DNA of 46,692 bases, taken from a virus. Below are positions 7,573-13,307 of the stretch, in pieces. The notes beneath the pieces were generated by a model. That model saw only the letters and a program-made list of their open reading frames with translations, did not search any database and was not told where the DNA came from. The stretch spans positions 1 through 46,692 of IMG/VR virus record IMGVR_UViG_3300005253_000263; one strand, written 5' to 3'. Each line of letters starts with the position of its first letter. Position 1 is the first letter of the stretch. A program made the position numbers and the translations under genes.

Positions 7573-7646
7573 TGGACCCCGAGACAGGACTCGAACCTGC
7601 ACAGTCACAGTTTAGAAAACTGCTACCCTTCCATTGGGACAAGGGG
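7573..7646 (-). tRNA. tRNA-Arg(UCU)
   Basis: Anticodon loop TTTCTAA in stem GCAGT/ACTGT (UCU), T arm GCAGG TTCGAGT CCTGT, encoded CCA. Acceptor CCCCTTG/CTCGGGG holds two mismatches in the middle. Confidence 0.87.
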
Positions 7647-7652
7647 ATTATT

Positions 7653-7729
7653 TGGAGCCTTAGCAAGGAATCGAACCCTGTTCTCTACCGTACAAAGGGA
7701 GGCATCATCCGGATAAATGTTTCAAAGGC
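7653..7729 (-). tRNA. tRNA-Thr(UGU)
   Basis: Acceptor GCCTTTG/CTAAGGC, anticodon loop TTTGTAC in stem CTCCC/GGTAG (UGU), T arm CAGGG TTCGATT CCTTG, encoded CCA. D arm weak (CAT/ATG). Confidence 0.75.
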
Positions 7730-7737
7730 TAAATATT

Positions 7738-7814
7738 TGGTCGTCGATCTGGGTCTCGAACCCAGCTCCGTTCGCGTATCAGGCGAATGCTTGCACCTAC
7801 TCAGCTACTCGACG
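7738..7814 (-). tRNA. tRNA-Ile(GAU)
   Basis: Anticodon loop CTGATAC in stem TTCGC/GCGAA (GAU), acceptor CGTCGAG/ATCGACG, T arm CTGGG TTCGAGA CCCAG, A73, encoded CCA. Confidence 0.9.
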
Positions 7815-7822
7815 TTGAAAAT

Positions 7823-7896
7823 TGGAACACCTGAAGGGTATCGATCCCTCGTCTGCTGCGTGAGAAGCAACTGTCCTGCCATTAGACGACAAGTGC
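7823..7896 (-). tRNA. tRNA-Glu(CUC)
   Basis: Acceptor GCACTTG/CAGGTGT, anticodon loop TTCTCAC in stem GTTGC/GCAGC (CUC), encoded CCA. T loop ATCGATA departs from the consensus at position 54. Confidence 0.82.
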
Positions 7897-8042
7897 ATAA
7901 TCCGAAGAGTTTGTAGCCGCCTTCCTGCCATCGTCACGATAGGGCTTTCAGCTTTTGTCCTTCGGTCGCCACGCGGCATCGCCGAGGGCATAACGACTCT
8001 CCTCTGAAGAGGTCCTGCCGATCCCTATAGGACCGACGTGGT
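7897..8042 (-). other. Long inter-tRNA spacer with hairpins
   Basis: About 146 nt without a tRNA or convincing ORF. Perfect hairpins are GGTCCT/AGGACC (8011-8034), CCTCT/AGAGG (8001-8012) and a GCCGC/GCGGC long-range pair (near 7918 and 7973). The motif TAGGGAT in the first hairpin also occurs in the element at 7140-7238. Confidence 0.4.
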
Positions 8043-8120
8043 TGGTGGCGGGAGAGGGATTTGAACCCTCGACCTCTTGGGTATGAACCAAGCGAGCTGT
8101 CCAGGCTGCTCTACCCCGCT
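8043..8120 (-). tRNA. Initiator tRNA-Met(CAU)
   Basis: Anticodon loop TTCATAC (CAU). The A1-C72 mismatch and the D arm GAGCAGCCTGG...AGCTC closely follow E. coli tRNA-fMet, marking it as an initiator. The anticodon stem CTTGG/CCAAG lacks the three G-C pairs of cellular initiators. CCA encoded. Confidence 0.85.
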
Positions 8121-8126
8121 ACTGTT

Positions 8127-8204
8127 TGGTCTGCGATGAAGGATTCGAACCTTCGACAACTCGCTTCCAAGGCGAGGACTCTGGCCAGGCTGAGCTAATC
8201 ACAG
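8127..8204 (-). tRNA. tRNA-Pro(UGG)
   Basis: Acceptor CTGTGAT/ATCGCAG with C1-G72, anticodon loop CTTGGAA in stem CTCGC/GCGAG (UGG), T arm GAAGG TTCGAAT CCTTC, encoded CCA. Confidence 0.9.
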
Positions 8205-8210
8205 AAAAAT

Positions 8211-8284
8211 TGGAGAGAGCAAAGAGAATCGAACTCATTTCTTCGGGGTTGCAATCCGACGCATAGCCAGTCTGCCATGCTCTC
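8211..8284 (-). tRNA. tRNA-Cys(GCA)
   Basis: Acceptor GAGAGCA/TGCTCTC, U73 typical of Cys, anticodon loop TTGCAAC (GCA), T loop TTCGATT, encoded CCA. Confidence 0.9.
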
Positions 8285-8285
8285 T

Positions 8286-8360
8286 TGGGGTGGACGGACG
8301 GATACGACCCGACGACTTCCTCCTTCACAGGGAGGGGCTTTGCACTAAGCTACGAACACC
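8286..8360 (-). tRNA. tRNA-His(GUG)
   Basis: Anticodon loop CTGTGAA in stem CTCC/GGAG (GUG). An extra 5' G faces C73, the His identity pair. T arm GTCGG/CCGTC with a non-standard loop GTCGTAT; CCA encoded. Confidence 0.82.
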
Positions 8361-8366
8361 ATAATT

Positions 8367-8451
8367 TGGTACCGGTGAGAGGCTTCGAACCTCCGTGCCT
8401 TGCGGCGTTAGTTTCTAAAACTAATGTGTATACCCATTCCACCACACCGGC
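8367..8451 (-). tRNA. tRNA-Leu(UAG)
   Basis: Acceptor GCCGGTG/CACCGGT, anticodon loop TTTAGAA in stem TTAGT/ACTAA (UAG, reads CUA), class II variable arm GCC/GGC, T arm GGAGG TTCGAAG CCTCT, A73, CCA encoded. Confidence 0.92.
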
Positions 8452-8458
8452 TTAAATT

Positions 8459-8536
8459 TGGAACAGGCGACGAGGCTCAAACTCGCTAGGACTGGCGTGA
8501 AAAACCAGGTACTCGAATCACTTTGTATTCACCTGC
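8459..8536 (-). tRNA. tRNA-Glu(UUC)
   Basis: Acceptor GCAGGTG/CGCCTGT, anticodon loop TTTTCAC in stem CTGGT/GCCAG (UUC), T stem GCGAG/CTCGT with loop TTTGAGC, CCA encoded. D arm and T loop are divergent. Confidence 0.75.
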
Positions 8537-8545
8537 AAAACAATC

Positions 8546-8622
8546 GGTCTCGGGTGTTAACGTACGCCACTGCTCGGCAGCTTATCCGAACCTCTTCAGC
8601 CGCTAAACTGAAGACCGAGACC
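8546..8622. ncRNA. Candidate structured RNA with 8-bp closing stem
   Basis: 77 nt, tRNA-sized. GGTCTCGG (8546-8553) pairs perfectly with CCGAGACC (8615-8622). Directly inside lies a perfect 7-bp hairpin TCTTCAG/CTGAAGA (8593-8614), and CTGC/GCAG (8570-8580) can form a third. There is no anticodon arm or CCA in either direction. Probably transcribed with the tRNAs; strand of function unknown. Confidence 0.45.
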
Positions 8623-8746
8623 TTCTCTTTGGTTGTTCTTGCTGGTACCATTTACGTTTTTGTAAAAACACACCCCGTCCAGCGAGGGCGATGCCAGGCC
8701 GTAGTACATACATATGCTCTGCACCCGTTAGGCCCCGAACGGCATT
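8623..8746 (-). other. Inter-tRNA spacer, no gene seen
   Basis: 124 nt. Two perfect hairpins: TTTAC/GTAAA near 8650-8667 and CCGTT/AACGG near 8725-8742. No ORF or tRNA features. Confidence 0.4.
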
Positions 8747-8823
8747 TGGTGGAAGATGTCGGAGTCGAACCGACAACGCATGGTGTGCAAGACCAGCAGG
8801 TTCCCAATTACGCACAATCCCCC
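8747..8823 (-). tRNA. tRNA-Ala(UGC)
   Basis: Acceptor GGGGGAT/ATCTTCC contains the G3-U70 pair that defines Ala. Anticodon loop CTTGCAC (UGC), T arm GTCGG TTCGACT CCGAC, A73, CCA encoded. Confidence 0.92.
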
Positions 8824-8828
8824 GTGTT

Positions 8829-8902
8829 TGGTGCAAGGTGAGGGAATCGAACCCCCGTCTCCATCGTGTAAAGGTGGTGCTAAACCCCTCAGCTAACCGA
8901 GC
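8829..8902 (-). tRNA. tRNA-Val(UAC)
   Basis: Anticodon loop TTTACAC (UAC), A73, T loop TTCGATT, CCA encoded. Acceptor GCTCGGT/ACCTTGC has two mismatches. Confidence 0.85.
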
Positions 8903-8914
8903 ATTAAAATTCGA

Positions 8915-8958
8915 TGGGGTCATGCGGATTCGAACCGCGCAGACCTAGTCTGATCCCA
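8915..8958 (-). ncRNA. tRNA remnant or minimal acceptor/T-arm element
   Basis: 44 nt on the minus strand: TGGGATCA pairs with TGACCCCA (7 of 8), enclosing a CAGAC/GTCTG mini-hairpin and a perfect T arm CGCGG TTCGAAT CCGCA. No D arm, anticodon or CCA. It looks like a tRNA that lost its anticodon half, or a selected minihelix. Confidence 0.45.
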
Positions 8959-8963
8959 CTCGT

Positions 8964-9021
8964 GTAACGCCTTTCATTTTCCGCTGGATCTCATTAGATG
9001 CATCAGTTGGGAGGCCGTTAC
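8964..9021. ncRNA. Hairpin element between tRNAs
   Basis: GTAACG (8964-8969) pairs with CGTTAC (9016-9021), extended by CCT/AGG, with ATCT/AGAT nested near 8988-8999. On the plus strand the stem is soon followed by TTTTT (9026-9030), so it could also stop antisense transcription. Confidence 0.35.
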
Positions 9022-9036
9022 TACCTTTTTGCAAAT

Positions 9037-9113
9037 TGGCGGTCGTTGCGGGATTTGAACCCGCGGTCTTTGCCTTGACAGGGCACTGCATTAGTCCGCT
9101 ATGCTAAACAACC
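9037..9113 (-). tRNA. tRNA-Asp(GUC)
   Basis: Acceptor GGTTGTT/AACGACC, G73 typical of Asp, anticodon loop CTGTCAA (GUC), T arm GCGGG TTCAAAT CCCGC, CCA encoded. Confidence 0.92.
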
Positions 9114-9114
9114 G

Positions 9115-9200
9115 TGGCTGCTAGAGTAGGGATCGAACCTACGCTGGTTTCCCAGCCTTCGGATTAACAGTCCGAGGCATTACCGCTCTGCCACCTAGCA
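9115..9200 (-). tRNA. tRNA-Asn(GUU) with a long variable arm
   Basis: Acceptor TGCTAGG/TCTAGCA, G73, CCA encoded; anticodon loop CTGTTAA in stem TCGGA/TCCGA (GUU). Between anticodon and T arms lies a perfect GCTGG GAAA CCAGC hairpin, a class II variable arm normally found only in Leu, Ser and Tyr tRNAs. The stop codon of the HNH gene lies inside this tRNA. Confidence 0.88.
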
Positions 9201-9640
9201 TCATTTGATCGGTGATTGCACTGTTGTGCTGTTTTAACTGCATGACAATTTGCGCACCGAACTTCGCATTTTGCAATCTCATCAAGAATTCTTTGCTCTG
9301 AAACGCCATTGGCTATCAGTTGACATACGGCCATATATTTATTGGCCCTATCTATATGGTCAAACTGCAGGGCTCTTGGGTCCGAAAAGCCACAATCCAC
9401 GCACCCAGATTTGGCGCGTATTCCAATGGACAGGTCTTGGAGGTATATCCTTCTCCTGTCTCTGCTTTTCCTCACACTTAGGTAGTGGGATGCCTTGTTT
9501 TTGGCATATCTGCCACGAACCCAGTTAGAGTTACATCGTTTACACATGCCCTGCCTGCCGTCCTTAGCCTTGGAGCGACGATGAAAGTCTGTTAGAACCT
9601 TGGTCGTGTCGCACTTGTAGCATGTCTTGCTGTTATTCAC
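9164..9640 (-). CDS. HNH homing endonuclease inside the tRNA array
   Basis: About 158 residues from a GTG at 9640 (VNNSKTCYKCDTTK). An open extension to 9700 is antisense-like read-through of tRNA-Tyr and was left out. Two zinc-knuckle pairs at the N-terminus (CYKC, CKRC), then CVDCGF, the HNH core LQFDHIDRANK and the closing CANCHAVKT. This is the pattern of free-standing phage HNH endonucleases. The last 12 codons lie inside tRNA-Asn(GUU) on the same strand, so transcript cleavage at the tRNA 5' end would cut the coding sequence. It probably targets a tRNA array without the gene. Confidence 0.82.
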   Translation of the reverse strand: MNNSKTCYKCDTTKVLTDFHRRSKAKDGRQGMCKRCNSNWVRGRYAKNKASHYLSVRKSRDRRRIYLQDLSIGIRAKSGCVDCGFSDPRALQFDHIDRANKYMAVCQLIANGVSEQRILDEIAKCEVRCANCHAVKTAQQCNHRSNDARWQSGNASDC

Positions 9641-9670
9641 AAGCGCCAGTATAACATGCTTTTCAGAAAC

Positions 9671-9756
9671 TGGTGGGGCGGGCTGGATTTGAACCAACAC
9701 GGACTAGCCGATCTCCGGGTTACAGCCGGGTACCCTGCCGAATGGGTGTCCTCCCC
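9671..9756 (-). tRNA. tRNA-Tyr(GUA)
   Basis: Anticodon loop CTGTAAC in stem CCGG/CCGG (GUA), class II variable region, T stem TTGG/CCAG with loop TTCAAAT, acceptor GGGGAGG/CCGCCCC with one mismatch, A73, CCA encoded. Confidence 0.88.
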
Positions 9757-9764
9757 ATGATACT

Positions 9765-9817
9765 GATCGGGAACATTCTTCAATTAAGGGCCTCATACGG
9801 CCAGAATGATCCCGGTC
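9765..9817 (-). other. Long near-perfect hairpin between tRNA-Gly and tRNA-Tyr
   Basis: Bases 9765-9779 pair with 9803-9817 over 15 positions (one mismatch, one G-T), and the loop holds a GGCC/GGCC hairpin (9789-9802). A double-stranded helix of this length in the transcript would suit RNase III cleavage. Confidence 0.6.
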
Positions 9818-9824
9818 GGGAATT

Positions 9825-9898
9825 TGGAGCGGGTACAGGGACTCGAACCCTGACATCAAGCTTGGAAGGCTAGTGCCTGAGCCTGTCAGGACACCCGC
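9825..9898 (-). tRNA. tRNA-Gly(UCC)
   Basis: Acceptor GCGGGTG/TACCCGC, U73 typical of Gly, anticodon loop CTTCCAA (UCC), T arm CAGGG TTCGAGT CCCTG, CCA encoded. It is the first gene of the array in transcription order. Confidence 0.92.
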
Positions 9899-9975
9899 TA
9901 AGGGGCCTACTTGGTGCGCACGCGCACGGTTCGGCCCAGTGATCCGAATGCCAATACGGCAAACGAATCAAAAAA

Positions 9976-9990
9976 TTACGCCCAAGTTGT
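9976..9990. repeat. Left-hand partner of 15-nt inverted repeat bracketing the tRNA array
   Basis: TTACGCCCAAGTTGT is the exact reverse complement of 6295-6309 and overlaps the boxA-like sequence by four bases. Confidence 0.6.
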
Positions 9991-10027
9991 TAAAGAGCGG
10001 ACCCGAGACGCTTGGCGACTCTGGTCC
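9987..10027 (-). promoter_or_regulatory. boxB-boxA-like antitermination signal in the tRNA leader
   Basis: On the minus strand GCTCTTTAACAA (9998-9987) matches the boxA of bacterial rRNA leaders, which binds NusB/NusE. Directly upstream is a hairpin GGACC/GGTCC (10027-9999) with an inner GAG/CTC stem, in the boxB-then-boxA order of rRNA operons. Placed between the promoter and the first tRNA, it should let polymerase pass the many hairpins of the array. Confidence 0.65.
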
Positions 10028-10206
10028 TGCTACGGTGTTTCTGGAGGGGTTTGTTTTTGAGCCTCCGGAGACACCGGAGACATGGAAACCGGTGTTACAA
10101 GCCGTTATCGTCTTCGCGATACGTTTTCGATGCCGCGATGGCGAAGCCCAGCCACAAATGGCTGAGTGATTGTATAATTGTGCGAGTTGATCTGAACATT
10201 CTGATG
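10028..10206 (-). other. Untranslated leader of the tRNA array
   Basis: No gene seen. The minus-strand leader has perfect hairpins CAGCCA/TGGCTG (10149-10164) and ACACCGG/CCGGTGT (10071-10095) and a 9-nt tandem repeat CCGGAGACA (10065-10082). Confidence 0.5.
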
Positions 10207-10235
10207 ACTCTACACCCCTTTTTCCTGGGTGTCAA
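10207..10235 (-). promoter_or_regulatory. Promoter of the tRNA array
   Basis: Perfect -35 TTGACA (10235-10230), 17-nt spacer, -10 TAGAGT (10212-10207). It reads leftward into the tRNA leader and begins 18 nt after the stop of the gene at 10253. Confidence 0.75.
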
Positions 10236-10252
10236 GGGGTTTGGGGATTTTT

Positions 10253-10459
10253 TTATCCATAAGTTTGTAGGCCATGGTACCGCATCCACCGTCGCACCTG
10301 TCCAGTTGAGCGATTGCTGTGCCTCACCCTGAATTGAATTTGTCCCTTGTACACCCTGAAGTCAACCTCATGCACCAGCCCACAATCGCAGCAACACGCC
10401 TTGTACCCATTAAGAATCGGCGCACGCCATTCATTTGGCTTGGCGTATTCAAATTTCAT
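10253..10459 (-). CDS. Small cysteine-containing protein
   Basis: 68 residues. A CCCDCGLVHEVDF cluster (about 22-34) is followed by beta-rich, basic sequence ending in RWMRYHGL. The Cys/His cluster suggests metal binding. Last gene of the leftward recombination operon; ATGA overlap with the gene before it. Function unknown. Confidence 0.65.
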   Translation of the reverse strand: MKFEYAKPNEWRAPILNGYKACCCDCGLVHEVDFRVYKGQIQFRVRHSNRSTGQVRRWMRYHGLQTYG

Positions 10460-10785
10460 GGTGATGTCCCCACTGTTTCCAACTCGTCTTTTTCGCCTAC
10501 CTCAACGAAAATCGTGCTGGGGAAGAGGCACCGGCCCTCGTCGCGCATTCGATTGCGGTATCCGGCGGTGCAGTCTCGGCAATAATTAGGCTCCTTTGGC
10601 CAGTCTTTCCTGACGGGAGGAGGTGCGCCTTCCAGCTTTTGCGCGGCCTGCTGCCATTGCATGTACTGGAACAAGTTATTGTAGCAGGGAGGGTATTCGC
10701 CGGGGCCGGTGATTCGCTTTTCCTTGGAGCTGCCGGCGGCTATCAGCTCCAGCTTTGCCATCATGAGATCGCGCGGGGACTTCAT
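10456..10785 (-). CDS. Hypothetical protein with CxxC motif
   Basis: 109 residues. The C-terminal half carries YCRDCTAGYRNRM followed by EGRC, three or four cysteines able to bind zinc; the N-terminus is helical and basic. GGGGAA lies 5 nt before the ATG. Function unknown; probably early, as a member of the RecT operon. Confidence 0.65.
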   Translation of the reverse strand: MKSPRDLMMAKLELIAAGSSKEKRITGPGEYPPCYNNLFQYMQWQQAAQKLEGAPPPVRKDWPKEPNYCRDCTAGYRNRMRDEGRCLFPSTIFVEVGEKDELETVGTSP

Positions 10786-10786
10786 T

Positions 10787-11152
10787 TTATTCCCCGAGAT
10801 CTATCCAGAAGCACTTCAGGGTAAGGCCGATCAGGCGCTCCGTTGCCGGGAGGCCCGACCAGCGAACCATGGCGTCGTCCACTGAATCTTGACACTGCTT
10901 GCGGGAGTCATACGTAATGGACAGCAGTTCGGTGACGATTTCGTAAACGATTGGTTCCGGGGTTGCCGTGTTGATGCACTCAGCTATCCACCCGTCGTGG
11001 TCTTCAAGCAATAGCACGGCGCAGCTTTCCGTAGGTTCGGTCAGTGCTTCAATCAGCGGCGGGCCAAGGACCTCGACGCTCGGCGATGTAAAGATAAGGT
11101 GGGTCATGATCACTGCCCACTTGAAGTTGATTGTCGCGATTTCGCCGATCAT
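10787..11152 (-). CDS. Hypothetical protein
   Basis: 121 residues. The start at 11152 is supported by AAGGAG 6 nt upstream; a later ATG at 11107 lacks such a site. Predicted mixed alpha/beta (LIFTSPSVEVL, CAVLLLEDHDGWIAE). No recognised family. The ribosome binding site overlaps the stop of the preceding gene, so the two are coupled. Confidence 0.65.
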   Translation of the reverse strand: MIGEIATINFKWAVIMTHLIFTSPSVEVLGPPLIEALTEPTESCAVLLLEDHDGWIAECINTATPEPIVYEIVTELLSITYDSRKQCQDSVDDAMVRWSGLPATERLIGLTLKCFWIDLGE

Positions 11153-11155
11153 AAT

Positions 11156-11551
11156 TTACTCCTTATCGACTGACTTGAATTCTGTCAGCGGAATGTGTAG
11201 GCACGCTCCGTATTTTGTGTTTCGTACGGCGTACTTGAGCCCGGTGATGCCGATCCATGCCTTGGCGACAAGGCCCTTCCCTTTCAGTACAATGCGAAAT
11301 GGAGTGACGGTCTCAGCCGCGTGCGCCTTGAGGTGAATCCACATACCGAACGGCATAAGCAGGCACTTGTTGTTGTTGAACTCGCCGATCCAGGGCTTCA
11401 TGATCAGCCCCATCCAGCCCATCAACGCTTCATCCTTGTACACAGCGAATAGCTCTACGCCGTTCGCTTCCTGAGCATGGCTCACTAGCTGACGACGCCA
11501 AATAGCGGACAACTTGCCAAGCACTTCAGCTTTTTCGAGGTCGTCCGCCAT
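11156..11551 (-). CDS. Hypothetical protein coupled to SSB
   Basis: 131 residues, helical N-terminus, then a beta-rich part (WIHLKAHAAETVTPFRIVLKG). It starts in a TGATG overlap with the SSB stop. No family recognised. Confidence 0.65.
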   Translation of the reverse strand: MADDLEKAEVLGKLSAIWRRQLVSHAQEANGVELFAVYKDEALMGWMGLIMKPWIGEFNNNKCLLMPFGMWIHLKAHAAETVTPFRIVLKGKGLVAKAWIGITGLKYAVRNTKYGACLHIPLTEFKSVDKE

Positions 11552-12000
11552 CAGAAGGGAATATTATCGTCAAACTCTTCCTGCTTTTCGGCGTCGGCCG
11601 GTGCAGTTCGAGACTGATCCTCGTCTTCCGCAGCTCGTGACCTGGGCTGGCTTCCGCCGCCCTCGCCCTTCGCCTTCAGAAACTGGAAGTCGCGACCCTT
11701 GATGTCAGTTGAGTAGCGGTCATTGCCTTCCTTGTCCTGCCACTTGCGCGTCTGCAGGCTGCCCTCAACGAATATCGGGTCTCCCTTTGCGAAGAACTCG
11801 CCGATCACTTCTGCGCGTCGACCAAAGAACGATACGCGGTGCCATTCGACCTTCTCTCGGTCTTCGCCCGTCGTCTTGTCCTTCCACCGGTCTGTAGTGG
11901 CGACGCTGAGATTTACCACAGCGTCTCCGCTGGGCAGGTACCTCAGTTCGGGGTCTTGCCCCAGGTTGCCTATAATTAGGACTTTGTTCAAACTGCCCAT
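11551..12000 (-). CDS. ssb: Single-stranded DNA-binding protein
   Basis: 149 residues. OB fold at 1-110 with the family signatures [30 protein letters not shown] and [16 protein letters not shown], a flexible tail, and the acidic tip DDNIPF that recruits partner proteins to SSB. Size and layout match bacterial SSB. It coats single strands in replication and in RecT-mediated annealing; it lies in the RecT operon. GAGG stands ahead of the ATG. Confidence 0.95.
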   Translation of the reverse strand: MGSLNKVLIIGNLGQDPELRYLPSGDAVVNLSVATTDRWKDKTTGEDREKVEWHRVSFFGRRAEVIGEFFAKGDPIFVEGSLQTRKWQDKEGNDRYSTDIKGRDFQFLKAKGEGGGSQPRSRAAEDEDQSRTAPADAEKQEEFDDNIPF

Positions 12001-12166
12001 TTCAATTTACCTCTCGTCCATGGGTTGTGAAAAATCTAAACGCCGCCTTAATTTTGGTCCCAATGACCTAAGGACTAACGTGCGTCGTCGTCATCCCGTA
12101 TTTCTCCGCAAGGCTCACGGCCGAGCACCAACATTTTCGGCTGTTGTGCAGCCCAGTACTCTCTAC
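12001..12166 (-). other. Intergenic stretch upstream of ssb, possible helix-turn-helix remnant
   Basis: No intact gene. On the minus strand one frame reads LAEKYGMTTTHVSP then a TAG (stop within about 12084-12060), resembling a helix-turn-helix fragment. The rest is the ssb leader. Confidence 0.3.
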
Positions 12167-12919
12167 TCAGTAAACCCGGATCTTCTCGGATTCGATAAAC
12201 TTCGCGCCTTCCATCTTGCGGACGCCTGCCTTGTACATGCGCTCGGCAAACTTGTTCATGCCGACCTTCTTGAAATCGATCAAGGCATCAAGGTTGACCT
12301 CTCGCGAGTTGCCGTTATCAATGTGTGCCAGCAAAGCGCCAAGGAACCACTTAGTATTGAACACCTCGGTGCTGTAGCTTTTTTTGGTTCCGGTCGATGA
12401 TCCGAAGGTTCCGCGTTGCAGTCCAACGTCAGCCTCTTTCACTAACTCTACGCCAGCTTCCGCGGCCTGATCCATAACCTCGTCCTGAGCCTCTTCGGTT
12501 TTCTCAAGGGCGGCGCGCTCCAGCGCTTCGGCCTCCAGGGCCTTCCGATCTAGCTCGGCCTGCGCGCGAAGCTTTTTGTCTTCGGCGCTCTTCCACTTCA
12601 GCATCTTGGTTTCGACGATGGTGCGGGAATCCGTGAACCGTTCCTTCGGCAGCTTGTAGGCACTGTTGATGAACTTGATCAGCTTGTTGAATGGCCCGAC
12701 AAGCTTTGTCCGTTCCTCTTCAGCCTTCTTCGACCGAGTTCGTCCGATGCTGATAAGGTCCCCGCCCTTGGCGTAGGAGTCAGAGTCGGTTATCTCGGCG
12801 CGCTCGGCCTGGGCAACCAGGTTCTCGGCCTCTTCCATGTACTTGGTAAGGTCGAGGTTGATCTGCTTCAGCTTCGCGGTGCCGGGAAGCTTGCTCGAAT
12901 ATAGTGTGATGTCTTTCAT
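12167..12919 (-). CDS. Coiled-coil protein of the recombination module
   Basis: 250 residues. Long helical coiled coil (about 15-165) rich in Ala, Glu, Lys and Arg, then a compact C-terminal domain with EVNLDALIDFKKVGMNKFAE. No catalytic motif. Proteins of this shape commonly lie beside RecT and exonuclease genes in phages, so a recombination accessory role is likely by context only. No good ribosome binding site is visible before the ATG. Confidence 0.75.
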   Translation of the reverse strand: MKDITLYSSKLPGTAKLKQINLDLTKYMEEAENLVAQAERAEITDSDSYAKGGDLISIGRTRSKKAEEERTKLVGPFNKLIKFINSAYKLPKERFTDSRTIVETKMLKWKSAEDKKLRAQAELDRKALEAEALERAALEKTEEAQDEVMDQAAEAGVELVKEADVGLQRGTFGSSTGTKKSYSTEVFNTKWFLGALLAHIDNGNSREVNLDALIDFKKVGMNKFAERMYKAGVRKMEGAKFIESEKIRVY

Positions 12920-12936
12920 GGTGTTTGGCCGCTCGG

Positions 12937-13269
12937 TTATTCGGGTACCTCGTAATCAAAATTGACGTACCGGTATCCCTGCTCGTATTGTCGGGCAAGG
13001 ACCTTTTCCGTACGCCAGGAAAGTTGGCCGCCCCATTCCTTTATTCGTGATCTCTGCGTGTTTTTGCCGCTACACGACCAGTCCCCACCCATTTTGGGTT
13101 CATGAATGGTAAACGAGTCTTCGTTTGGGCTGGCCTTTGTGAAGACGGCGTAAATAGCCTGCACGCCCTTAGGCAGATCAATCTTTCGACGAAGGGCGGG
13201 AGCACATAAAAATACGCTGCGGCCTCGAAAATCACCACCCAACCTGGTGGACGTTAGTTTAATTTCCAT
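12937..13269 (-). CDS. Hypothetical protein
   Basis: 110 residues, beta-rich, with GDWSCSGKNTQRSRIKEWGG in the middle and acidic YVNFDYEVPE at the end. GAGG is 10 nt before the ATG. No family recognised; member of the leftward recombination operon. Confidence 0.65.
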   Translation of the reverse strand: MEIKLTSTRLGGDFRGRSVFLCAPALRRKIDLPKGVQAIYAVFTKASPNEDSFTIHEPKMGGDWSCSGKNTQRSRIKEWGGQLSWRTEKVLARQYEQGYRYVNFDYEVPE

Positions 13270-13307
13270 TTTTCTGTGTCCTCAATTTCGTGAGTTCCTT
13301 TTTGGAC

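Noticed and set aside
6560-9000. Many ORFs of 60-130 codons on both strands across the tRNA array
   Set aside because: They read through tRNA genes, with the typical false peptides from T arms (such as GFESS and DSNHRR), and have no domain or ribosome binding site.
10173-10178. Perfect TATAAT on the plus strand
   Set aside because: No matching -35 and no rightward gene follows; the leader is transcribed from the other strand.
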